Source: CAVTPU01 sp963736695 (lineage in GTDB: Bacteria; Actinomycetota; Actinomycetes; Mycobacteriales; Micromonosporaceae). Taken from it: a stretch of DNA of 64,000 nucleotides. A model generated the notes under the pieces. The model saw only the letters and a list, made by a program, of their open reading frames with translations. It did no database searches and was not told the origin of the DNA. Below, one piece after another: positions 10,201-17,433 of this stretch. Positions within the stretch are counted from its first letter, which is position 1; each line of letters begins with the position of its first letter. The stretch is taken from the NCBI GenBank assembly GCA_963736695.1, contig CAVTPU010000004.1, forward strand, positions 3,224,001 to 3,288,000. The letters run 5' to 3'. A program made the position numbers and the translations under genes.

Positions 10201-11983
10201 GCTCGCCGAGTTGCCACACACTCTCGGCGCGGATCGAGACGATCTTTTCGGGGTGCTCGAGGCTGTGGCGCCAGCGTTGTCCGCCGGTGAAGCGTTCGAC
10301 GTGACCATTCGAATTCGCGCGCTTTCATCCGAGACGGCGGGCAGGCGTCCGCCACTGGAGTTGCTCCGGCGCTGTGGCGCGGTGTTGACCCGAGTCGACA
10401 TCGAGCAGGCCCTACTCTCGGCACGCCGTGGCGCCGATCCGTGGCCCGCCGAGGCCGACGTGCTGCGCGACGCTTTCTCCGTCGCGCAGCGACCCGCGAC
10501 CGAGCAGACACTCGCCTGGCGGTGTGCGTTGGAAGCGGCCGTGCGCGCACCGACGACGCTGCGGGCGTTTCGCGCCGAAGACGATTCCGAGATCCCGTCG
10601 CGCGATCGCCTGAGCGTGTTGATCGACGTCTTCACGTCGGCCCATCGCGAGGCGCGCGACGCCCTGCTCGACTGGATGGAGGCCCTTGCGCCGCTCGATG
10701 CTCCGTTGTGGACTCTGGCCGAGGACTCTCGCCGAAATGACATCTCGCGACGATTGCCCGACGCCGCCGACCTGGACCAGCCGCGTTCGATCCCGCAACG
10801 CGAACGCCTGCTCACGATGCTTGACGCGTCCGAGAAAAACGAGCGTGACGCCGCAGCCGTCGCCCTGCGGGACTGGCCCGAGGCAGGGCCCCGCCGGGCC
10901 GTGCTCCGCGCTTTCCTGCGCGGACGAGTCACCGTGCCGGTCACGTCGCAGCTCGCCGGCGAACTCGGTGCCATGGGCGAGACCGAACTGTGGGCACTCG
11001 TCTCCGGGGTCGATGACACCGGGCGAGTCCATGACCGGCTCGCCACCGTGGTCGCACGTCTCACCATCGCGGACCTGCGCGCACTCACTGCGCAACTGCT
11101 CACCTTGTGGGAACGCGGCACTCCCGCACTACGCGCGTCGATCGCAGACGGTCTGCGGCGGGACCCCGATCGCGTCGCCGAGCTTCTCCGGCCCCAGTTG
11201 GCGGCCGGAAAGTGGGGCTACCTCGACCTGATCACCCATGGTGCCCTGCTGCGAACACCAGAGCTGATCGAGACGTGTCGTCGGCTGCGCGCCGAGGGGA
11301 GAAACGACCTCGCCGACTCGCTCACCCTTGTGGATGGACCGCTTCGTGAGCCCGACGCGGCGAACGGTGACGTGGACGCGTTGGCGGCACTGCGCGAAAG
11401 GCCGGTGGTGACGACCGTCGCCGTGCCCGGCCAGTCGAGACGAGAACTGCTTGACCTGATCCGCGGCGGGCAGACGGAACAGATCCGTCTGGCGCTCACC
11501 CGTGTCGCCGAGTCCTATGAGGACAATAGGTCACGCGGCGAGCGATGGGCGCACGACGATCAATCCGAGCTGGAGTCCCTGCTGGCCGACCTGCTTCGTC
11601 ATTCCGCCGTCCGAATCCGGCTGCATAGTCACCGGATCGGGCGCAGGGTGCTCGACCGTCCGACCTATCTGCGCCACGCGTCGGTTCTGCTCGATGACCC
11701 CGAAACTTCCGTGGTCCGGATGGCGATCGCCACCCTCTGCCACGCGGCACACAAGCCCGCGATGCCCGCGATCGTGGCGTTACTCACCCATCCCCACCCC
11801 GCCATTCGATCCGCTGCGGCCGACGGGTTGCGGCGGGTCGGACAGCCGGCGATCCCCGCACTCCGGCACGCGGCCAGCCGCGCCCGCCCCGACAAGCGGT
11901 CGCACTTCGCCGCCGTCCTCGACCAGATACAGTCTGACGTGACTGGACCCGCCACCATGCGATCCGCCGGGAGGGCTGGGTGA
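7247..11983 (+). CDS. Giant HEAT-repeat protein
   Basis: This 1578-residue protein is built almost wholly of helical repeats. The clearest HEAT-like units are in the last 150 residues, for example AMPAIVALLTHPHPAIRSAA followed by GLRRVGQPAIPALRHA, and near residue 680 (GARARVHRLLRHRDRHVRKH). No signal peptide, membrane segment or enzymatic motif is evident, so a scaffold or protein-binding role is the likely general function. GTG 7247 follows a -10-like TAGCAT at leaderless spacing. The gene contains an in-frame TTA codon at 11780-11782, one of only two I found in this GC-rich window. It lies directly after the zeta-toxin pair and before folD. Function unknown. Confidence 0.85.
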   Translation: MTSANASVLAAARRGDFGWLCAHLNARTCTPEVARLLGGHDDPRMRHLGLTQLEARIVDSRTPESELIEAARLLPQAVDGPPETALVLARLHERLWRHVSPQHRPRWRAVDLPARVRIAWLRAEIVNEPAVIRDQPRGELLYQVVAGITIDHINRPEELIRELIAGGDHVLHSAALRLAREGLQGALLAPGRVREILDTLLNAVLDASPPAVVCDVLRELAEPWAALAPLAPHRLRPFLAGDSRTSAPTVTDAAIEVAIRHRHGDLLWDVITAERTPPRTRQRALAAVGELAGRGDISAITAVAATDPLLFGASAIESLRALHRRGLFPSGADAAAIVDIALADHTVPAVEAATIMFTCRHEAFRALMVDDAGDPSWPRRLALVVDLAAHGRDLPAGDAAARMLPSAPHPEWFLAAIRALGHRAAEPAVLEALPQAPEAALHTLEVIGGPLTVDVLREQLGLAIPHDGGCASGVVAPHLRGLHTRALELLWHLTDDPDQRHEILDRLNPRDLPGRIRADLGAPDPRETALLAAADVGTVESAEATLLALARSADAAAVPIIVDLLARIVADLALSQVPDKPTPGYAGAAQRRHRIEPAVPMEIANAIYRLGCGLHDRGKLRPVCVGEASTAAAAGHALVATIGLDLIERPGLSDGELAIVLAMLQQAPYAGARARVHRLLRHRDRHVRKHAIAAIVASDGTDDGTSDGVGEGTAALSASLIGLTTVHDGQTVRQALLALGRIRARWAAAAIAACLDHPTMNVKKTAAETLIHAGAPVAVPKLLFWLARHDNPGLRAGLIEALRTILGDAFTATVIATAEDVDDRRSCELLLAGIGQMPSARAVIALAEQGSPSAPMLLSLVAAGRVTLGCGTIDDLAPHMAAHGITPPPASTPSGGDEFADDVALMVDGWDDAAALRVAQRLDQQMTCPTEEQRTRLRSTLAHWLRLAEVERSARRAILRSIFRICPEPWSKDELTAFRQSIQLMLAELPHTLGADRDDLFGVLEAVAPALSAGEAFDVTIRIRALSSETAGRRPPLELLRRCGAVLTRVDIEQALLSARRGADPWPAEADVLRDAFSVAQRPATEQTLAWRCALEAAVRAPTTLRAFRAEDDSEIPSRDRLSVLIDVFTSAHREARDALLDWMEALAPLDAPLWTLAEDSRRNDISRRLPDAADLDQPRSIPQRERLLTMLDASEKNERDAAAVALRDWPEAGPRRAVLRAFLRGRVTVPVTSQLAGELGAMGETELWALVSGVDDTGRVHDRLATVVARLTIADLRALTAQLLTLWERGTPALRASIADGLRRDPDRVAELLRPQLAAGKWGYLDLITHGALLRTPELIETCRRLRAEGRNDLADSLTLVDGPLREPDAANGDVDALAALRERPVVTTVAVPGQSRRELLDLIRGGQTEQIRLALTRVAESYEDNRSRGERWAHDDQSELESLLADLLRHSAVRIRLHSHRIGRRVLDRPTYLRHASVLLDDPETSVVRMAIATLCHAAHKPAMPAIVALLTHPHPAIRSAAADGLRRVGQPAIPALRHAASRARPDKRSHFAAVLDQIQSDVTGPATMRSAGRAG

Positions 11984-12015
11984 TGCGGCGTGGCGGAGAA
12001 CGAGGCGAAGCGGCG

Positions 12016-12906
12016 ATGACAGCGACGATTCTCGACGGCAAGGCAACCGCGAAGGCGATCCGTGTCGACCTGGCGGTCCGGGTCGCGGCGCTCACCGAGG
12101 CCGGACGTCGGCCCGGGCTCGGCACCGTGCTCGTCGGTGACGATCCCGGATCGCATTCATACGTCGCCGGAAAGCACCTCGACTGTGCGGAGCTTGGCAT
12201 CGAGTCGATCCGGGTCGACCTGCCGGCGGACGCGAGCCAACGCGATATCGAAAACGCGGTGCGCCGCCTCAATGACGACCCGGCCTGCACCGGGTTCATC
12301 ATCCAGCTGCCGTTGCCGCGAGGCCTCGACGAGCAGCGCGTACTCGAAATCATGGACCCGGACAAGGACGCCGACGGTCTGCATCCCATGAACCTCGGCC
12401 GACTGGTTCTCGGCGCGTCCGGGCCATCCGGCGCGCCGCTGCCGTGCACGCCGCGCGGCATCGTCGAGCTGCTCCGGCGTTATGACGTGCCGCTCGCCGG
12501 GGCCGACGTGGTGGTGATCGGGCGGGGCACCACCGTCGGGCGACCCCTCGGGCTGCTGCTCACCCGCCGGTCCGAGAACGCGACCGTGACTCTGTGTCAC
12601 ACCGGCACCCGCGACCTGGCCCGGCACACCCGAGCGGCCGACATCGTGGTCTGTGCGGCCGGCGTGCCGAGCCTGCTCACCCCCGACATGGTTAAACCGG
12701 GGGCGGCGGTGCTCGACATCGGAATCACCCGGGTCGAAACTCCGGACGGCCGCACCCGCCTCGCCGGCGACGTGCATCCGGGAGTCGCCGAGGTGGCCGG
12801 TTTCCTCGCGCCGGTGCCTGGCGGGGTCGGCCCGATGACCAGAGCGATGCTCGTCACCAACGTCGTCGAGCGTGCGGAGGCGAAAGCGGACCCGGCCAGG
12901 GGTTAA
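12016..12906 (+). CDS. folD: Bifunctional methylenetetrahydrofolate dehydrogenase/cyclohydrolase
   Basis: FolD oxidises 5,10-methylene-THF to methenyl-THF and hydrolyses it to 10-formyl-THF, the cofactor needed by PurN and PurH encoded upstream. The protein has LDGKATAKAIR at the N-terminus, the active-site YVAGKH lysine region, the IIQLPLPRGL loop, DKDADGLHP, the NADP-binding VVIGRGTTVGRPLG, and the C-terminal PGGVGPMTRAML. ATG 12016 gives a 296-residue protein of normal length; an upstream ATG at 11980 would add 12 unlikely residues. The frame begins close behind the HEAT-repeat gene. mdh follows after 42 bases. Confidence 0.95.
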   Translation: MTATILDGKATAKAIRVDLAVRVAALTEAGRRPGLGTVLVGDDPGSHSYVAGKHLDCAELGIESIRVDLPADASQRDIENAVRRLNDDPACTGFIIQLPLPRGLDEQRVLEIMDPDKDADGLHPMNLGRLVLGASGPSGAPLPCTPRGIVELLRRYDVPLAGADVVVIGRGTTVGRPLGLLLTRRSENATVTLCHTGTRDLARHTRAADIVVCAAGVPSLLTPDMVKPGAAVLDIGITRVETPDGRTRLAGDVHPGVAEVAGFLAPVPGGVGPMTRAMLVTNVVERAEAKADPARG

Positions 12907-12948
12907 GGTGCGGGTGTCCGCCTTCGTTACCGGGGAGTTACGCATCCT

Positions 12949-13899
12949 ATGGGCAAAAAAGTGACCGTCGTCGGCGCCGGCTTCTACGGCTCGACGACCG
13001 CTCAGCGGCTAGCTGAGTACAACGTGTTCGACACCGTCGTCCTGACCGACATCATCGAGGGCAAGCCCGAGGGCATCGCGCTCGATCTCAACCAGTCCCG
13101 CTCCATCGAGGGTTTCGAGACCCGCGTCGTCGGCGCCAGCACCGGCCCGGCCGGCGAGGGTTATGAGGCCATCGAGGGCTCCGACGTCGTCGTGATCACC
13201 GCGGGGCTGCCCCGCAAGCCCGGCATGAGCCGGATGGATCTGCTCGAGGTCAACGCCCGCATCGTGCGGCAGGTCGCGCAGAATGTGGCGAAATACGCGC
13301 CTCACGCGGTCGTCGTGGTGGTCTCCAACCCCCTCGATGAGATGACCGCTCTCACCCAGATCGCCACCGGCTTCCCGCACAACCAGGTGCTCGGGCAGGC
13401 GGGCGTGCTCGACACCGCGCGCTTCACCCACTTCGTCGCCGAGGAACTCGCGGTTCCCGTGTCGAGTGTGCGCACGCTGACGCTCGGCTCGCACGGCGAC
13501 ACGATGGTGCCGGTGCCGTCCCAGTGCACCGTCTCCGGCACCCCCCTCGCCGACGTGATGCCGGCCGCGAAGATCGAAGAACTGGTCACCCGTACGCGCA
13601 ACGGGGGCGCGGAGGTCGTCGCGCTGCTCAAGACCGGCTCGGCCTACTACGCCCCGTCCGCCGCGGCGGCACGCATGGCGAAGGCCATCGCCACCGACTC
13701 GGGCGAGACCTGGCCGGTCTGCGCGTGGGTCGACGGCGAATATGGCGTCTCCGGTGTCTATCTCGGTGTCGTCGCCGAGCTGGGATCAACCGGGGTGCGC
13801 CGGGTCATCGAAGTGCCGCTGACCGACGCCGAGCTGGCCAACCTCAACGAAGCAGCCGAAGCGGTGCGGGCCAAGCAGGCAGACATCCGCGCCCTGTAA
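12949..13899 (+). CDS. mdh: Malate dehydrogenase (LDH-like type)
   Basis: This NAD-dependent oxidoreductase of the lactate/malate dehydrogenase family has 316 residues and is of the LDH-like, tetrameric MDH type. It starts KKVTVVGAGFYGSTTAQ, the Rossmann nucleotide fold. The substrate-specificity loop reads GLPRKPGMSRMDLL with the arginines expected for malate. The catalytic histidine is in GSHGDTMVPV. GGGGAG shortly upstream of ATG 12949 supports the start. It is co-directional with folD and icd. Lactate specificity is possible but less likely given the PRKPGMSR loop. Confidence 0.92.
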   Translation: MGKKVTVVGAGFYGSTTAQRLAEYNVFDTVVLTDIIEGKPEGIALDLNQSRSIEGFETRVVGASTGPAGEGYEAIEGSDVVVITAGLPRKPGMSRMDLLEVNARIVRQVAQNVAKYAPHAVVVVVSNPLDEMTALTQIATGFPHNQVLGQAGVLDTARFTHFVAEELAVPVSSVRTLTLGSHGDTMVPVPSQCTVSGTPLADVMPAAKIEELVTRTRNGGAEVVALLKTGSAYYAPSAAAARMAKAIATDSGETWPVCAWVDGEYGVSGVYLGVVAELGSTGVRRVIEVPLTDAELANLNEAAEAVRAKQADIRAL

Positions 13900-14026
13900 C
13901 CAACCATCCCTGCCGCCGCTGGTCTCGCGTGATCGCCGTCGGTGCCGGGCGCGGTGACCCCGCGCCCGCATCGGCGCCGACCTCGCCGCCGTCCGGCGGA
14001 GTGAACCCGAGAGGAACGCGCCGAAG

Positions 14027-15244
14027 ATGGCGAAGATCAAGGTCAACAAGCCGGTCGTGGAGCTCGACGGCGACGAGATGACCCGCATCATCTGGAAGCA
14101 GATCCGTGAGCAGCTGATCCTGCCTTATCTGGACATCGAACTGGACTATTTCGACCTGGGCATCGAACACCGCGACGCCACCGACGACCAGGTCACCATC
14201 GACGCCGCGAACGCCATCAAGACCCACGGCGTCGGGGTCAAGTGCGCCACCATCACCCCCGACGAGGCGCGGGTCGCCGAGTTCGGACTCAAGAAGATGT
14301 GGAAGTCGCCCAACGGCACGATCCGCAACATCCTCGGCGGCGTCATCTTCCGCGAGCCGATCGTCATGAGCAACGTGCCGCGGTTGGTCCCCAGCTGGAC
14401 CAAACCGGTCGTCATCGGCCGCCACGCCTTCGGCGACCAATACCGGGCGACGGATCTGCGGGTCCCCGGTGAGGGCACGCTGACCCTGACCTTCACCCCG
14501 AAGGACGGAAGCAAGCCGATCGAGCTCAACGTCTTCGACTTCCCCGGCGCGGGCGTGGCGATGGCGATGTATAACCTCGACGACTCGATCCGCGACTTCG
14601 CCCGCGCCTCGATGCGCTATGGCCTCGAGCGCAAGTTCCCGGTCTATCTGTCGACGAAGAACACGATCCTCAAGGCCTACGACGGGCGTTTCAAAGATCT
14701 CTTCGCCGAGGTCTATGACAACGAGTTCAAGACCGAGTTTGAAGCCGCCGGACTCACCTATGAGCACCGCCTCATCGACGACATGGTCGCCTCCGCGCTC
14801 AAGTGGGAGGGCGGCTATGTCTGGGCCTGCAAGAACTATGACGGCGACGTGCAGTCCGACACCGTCGCGCAGGGATTCGGCTCGCTCGGCCTCATGACCT
14901 CGGTGCTGATGACCCCCGACGGTAAGACCGTCGAGGCCGAGGCCGCGCACGGCACCGTCACCCGGCACTATCGCCAGTGGCAGAAGGGCGAGAAGACGTC
15001 GACCAACCCGATCGCGTCGATCTTCGCCTGGACCCGTGGCCTCGCCCACCGCGGCAAACTCGACGGAACCCCCGCGGTCGCCGAGTTCGCCGACGCGCTG
15101 GAACGAGTCTGCGTCGCCACCGTCGAGGGTGGACAGATGACAAAGGACCTCGCGCTGCTCATCGCCCCGGACGCCCCCTGGCTGACCACCGACGAGTTCA
15201 TGAACGCGCTCGACGCCAACCTCGCCAAGGCGCTCGCCAGCTGA
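14027..15244 (+). CDS. icd: Isocitrate dehydrogenase, NADP-type
   Basis: This homodimeric NADP-dependent isocitrate dehydrogenase of the eukaryote-like subfamily has 405 residues. It performs oxidative decarboxylation of isocitrate to 2-oxoglutarate. Characteristic segments are ELDGDEMTRIIW at the N-terminus, SPNGTIRNILGG, GRHAFGDQYRATD, and the C-terminal EAAHGTVTRHYR with TNPIASIFAW. The 127-base gap from mdh holds no gene. A classic terminator follows at 15401-15441. The neighbouring mdh, sucCD and ppc make this stretch unusually rich in TCA-cycle genes. Confidence 0.95.
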   Translation: MAKIKVNKPVVELDGDEMTRIIWKQIREQLILPYLDIELDYFDLGIEHRDATDDQVTIDAANAIKTHGVGVKCATITPDEARVAEFGLKKMWKSPNGTIRNILGGVIFREPIVMSNVPRLVPSWTKPVVIGRHAFGDQYRATDLRVPGEGTLTLTFTPKDGSKPIELNVFDFPGAGVAMAMYNLDDSIRDFARASMRYGLERKFPVYLSTKNTILKAYDGRFKDLFAEVYDNEFKTEFEAAGLTYEHRLIDDMVASALKWEGGYVWACKNYDGDVQSDTVAQGFGSLGLMTSVLMTPDGKTVEAEAAHGTVTRHYRQWQKGEKTSTNPIASIFAWTRGLAHRGKLDGTPAVAEFADALERVCVATVEGGQMTKDLALLIAPDAPWLTTDEFMNALDANLAKALAS

Positions 15245-15400
15245 CTGCCGTTGCGGACAGGCGTAACCAGTCGCATATGCGGCTCGTTGACCTAGATGTG
15301 ATCGCGACCACAAGCCGCGGTCATCCGATCGCCACTCGCGGTGGTCCCAGCTAACCGCGGTGGTGTTTTCGGTGTCGGCATAGCCTGCCGTCCCTTCCCG

Positions 15401-15441
15401 GTGTGGCCGGGCCTCAGCGATGCGGCCCGGCCACACTTTTT
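15401..15441 (+). terminator. Intrinsic terminator after icd
   Basis: A perfect 13-bp stem (15401-15413 and 15424-15436) with a 10-nt loop is followed at once by TTTTT. The U-tract orientation fits the plus strand. It lies between icd and the convergent minus-strand kinase gene. Confidence 0.88.
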
Positions 15442-15471
15442 GTGGGTTGAGGGAGCGTGCCGGGCGGCCGG

Positions 15472-16986
15472 CTATGGCCGGTCGAGCCAGCCTTCGGTGA
15501 CGAGGTAGTCGAACACCTGGCCCGCGGCGTCGTCGGGGGCCAGGTTAGAGGTGTCGATGACAAGTTCCGCGTCGGCCGGCATGTCGAAGGAGTCTTCGCC
15601 GCCGCCAGCGATGCCGGGCTCGCGGGTTCGCGCCGCGAGATAGCCGCCGGCCCGCTGCCGTTCGGAGCAGACCGCGGCCGGGGTCGAGACGTGAACCATG
15701 ATGAATCCGGCGCCCGCCGTCCGGGCGAGTTCACGGGCGGCGGCCCGGGCGGCGGCGTGCGGGGCGACCGGGCAGCAGAGCGCGAGCCCGCCGTGGCGTG
15801 CGGTTTCGGCGGCGACGAAGGCGATGCGGTGCACTTCGCTGTCGCGTTCGCCGACGGCGGGGCCCGGCCCGGTGCTGAGATAGCGTCGGGCGGTGTCACC
15901 GTCGAGCAGGGTGACCCGGCGTTCGCCGGTCTCGGCGAGTTCTTCGGCGATGATCCGGGCGATCGTCGACTTGCCCGATCCGGAGAGGCCCGTGAAGAAG
16001 ACCACGAGGCCGCGTGATCGCCGGGGCGGCCGGGCCTTGGCGAGCTCTCGGGCGACGGCCGGCGGGGTGTGCCACTCGGGCAGCGGCACCCCGCGATCGA
16101 GCAGGTCGTTGATCTCCGCCGTGGTGAGGGCGGCGCGTCGGTGTCGGGGTGGAATGTCGTCGGCGCTGCGCCACTGGCCGTCTCGACTGTCATAGGCGAG
16201 CTCGCGGGGCAGCAGTGCCCGGGGGCCGGCGCCGCTGAGCCGGTCGTTGACGGCGAGCAGGTGGGTGGCGCCGAAGGCGGCGGCGACCCGGGCCCGGATG
16301 AGCGCGTTGGTGACCTCGTTGCGTCGTCGGCGCAGCGGGATGGTGACCATGGTGGAGGCGGGCAGCCGATCACGTGCGGCGAAGATCGATCGGACCAGCG
16401 CCTCGGGAGGCAGTCCGCTCGGGTCGGTCTCGGCGACGGGGATCAGCACCAGCACGTGTCCGGCGATGGCCCGCGCGGCATAGGCGATCTGGGCGAGTTG
16501 CGGGCGGTGCAGTGGGCGGTCGGCGATGACGCCGAGCACCCGGCCGGCGGGGACGACCGCCGCGGTCTGCTCGGGGGTGAGGCGGAGCTGGGCGAATGTG
16601 CCGTGGTCGGCGTCGCTGACCCGCCGCACCGGCCCGCCGGCCCCACACCAGCCGTCACGGCTGGGCCAGACGTCGACCGCGTCGAGGGCCGCGATCGGCG
16701 CGCCATCGGGGTCGGTGAGCATCAACGCCCGTTTGAGCGGGTTGGTGGTGTCGATTCCGTCGACCAGCGCGGCCGGCACCTCGAGTGTGACCGGCACGGG
16801 CCACGGCGTGCCGTCGGCGAGCCGACCGGTGCGTCGTATGGCTTCAAGGTCGGCCCGGGTGTGAAATCCGTGGATCGGCGCGAGCGCTCCGGAGAGCAGC
16901 AGCTGCAGGTCAGCCATTTCGTGCGGCTGGGGAGCATATGACGTCGCTCCGCCCAGAAGCGCTTCAGGCAGCACCCACCCGCTCAT
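15472..16986 (-). CDS. ATP-sulfurylase-like / APS kinase-like fusion protein
   Basis: This 504-residue protein combines an N-terminal sulfate-adenylyltransferase-like region (about 1-330) and a C-terminal adenylylsulfate kinase-like domain (about 335-504). The kinase P-loop is intact (FTGLSGSGKST), as is LDGDTARRYL. The sulfurylase motifs look eroded: the usual QTRNPxH site reads IADRPLH, and the GRDHAG site reads NDRLSG. The protein may therefore keep kinase but not sulfurylase activity, or act on another substrate. The start at 16986 is preceded by GGAGGGATGTC, a strong ribosome binding site, so the frame's extension to 17010 is rejected. It stands alone, convergent to icd and divergent from the FmdB gene. 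Confidence 0.75.
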   Translation of the reverse strand: MSGWVLPEALLGGATSYAPQPHEMADLQLLLSGALAPIHGFHTRADLEAIRRTGRLADGTPWPVPVTLEVPAALVDGIDTTNPLKRALMLTDPDGAPIAALDAVDVWPSRDGWCGAGGPVRRVSDADHGTFAQLRLTPEQTAAVVPAGRVLGVIADRPLHRPQLAQIAYAARAIAGHVLVLIPVAETDPSGLPPEALVRSIFAARDRLPASTMVTIPLRRRRNEVTNALIRARVAAAFGATHLLAVNDRLSGAGPRALLPRELAYDSRDGQWRSADDIPPRHRRAALTTAEINDLLDRGVPLPEWHTPPAVARELAKARPPRRSRGLVVFFTGLSGSGKSTIARIIAEELAETGERRVTLLDGDTARRYLSTGPGPAVGERDSEVHRIAFVAAETARHGGLALCCPVAPHAAARAAARELARTAGAGFIMVHVSTPAAVCSERQRAGGYLAARTREPGIAGGGEDSFDMPADAELVIDTSNLAPDDAAGQVFDYLVTEGWLDRP

Positions 16987-17136
16987 GACATCCCTCCGCC
17001 GGCCAAACACTTAGTGTGGCAGTCGTGCGTCTTTCGGTCGAGGGTGACACCATGGAATGCCCCGCGCCAGACGAGGGAGTGCGTCACCCGACACGTGCGC
17101 CAGCCGATCCCCGCCAGCCGAGCCTTGGAGAAGACG

Positions 17137-17355
17137 ATGCCGCGTTATGAGTTCCGTTGCCGTGCTTGTGGTGTGACCTTCGAGGAGAACCGTCCGATGT
17201 CGGCGGCGGGCGAGGCCGCGACGTGTCCGCACGGTCATGACGACACGGTGAAGCTGCTGTCCACCGTCGCGGTCACGGGCCGGGGCGGTGGCGCCTCTGC
17301 GGCTGCCGCGCCGACCGGTGGCGGTGGTTGCTGCGGCGGCGGTTGTTGCGGCTGA
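17137..17355 (+). CDS. FmdB-family zinc-ribbon protein
   Basis: This 72-residue protein starts PRYEFRCRACG, the first zinc knuckle of the FmdB putative regulatory family. The usual second CxxC is reduced to a single Cys (TCPHGHDD), possibly with histidines replacing it. The C-terminus is a Gly-Ala stretch ending GGGCCGGGCCG, with four further cysteines. ATG 17137 has GGAG 6 bases upstream. The longer frame from 17014 lacks support. The function of the family is not established. A strong bidirectional hairpin follows. Confidence 0.8.
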   Translation: MPRYEFRCRACGVTFEENRPMSAAGEAATCPHGHDDTVKLLSTVAVTGRGGGASAAAAPTGGGGCCGGGCCG

Positions 17356-17377
17356 CAAAAACCGGGGGGTACGCCGA

Positions 17378-17410
17378 AGGCCGCGCGCCGGTCGCTTCGG
17401 CGCGCGGCCT
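17378..17410. terminator. Convergent terminator hairpin
   Basis: A perfect 13-bp stem (17378-17390 and 17398-17410) with a 7-nt loop lies between the converging FmdB and ppc genes. It could serve both strands; no long U-tract is seen on either side. Confidence 0.75.
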
Positions 17411-17433
17411 CTTCACCGGCCCCTTCACCGGCG

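Noticed and set aside
17008..17018. Short palindrome ACACTTAGTGT between the sulfurylase-like and FmdB genes
   Set aside because: Arms of only five bases with one central base are too short to claim as an operator without further copies.
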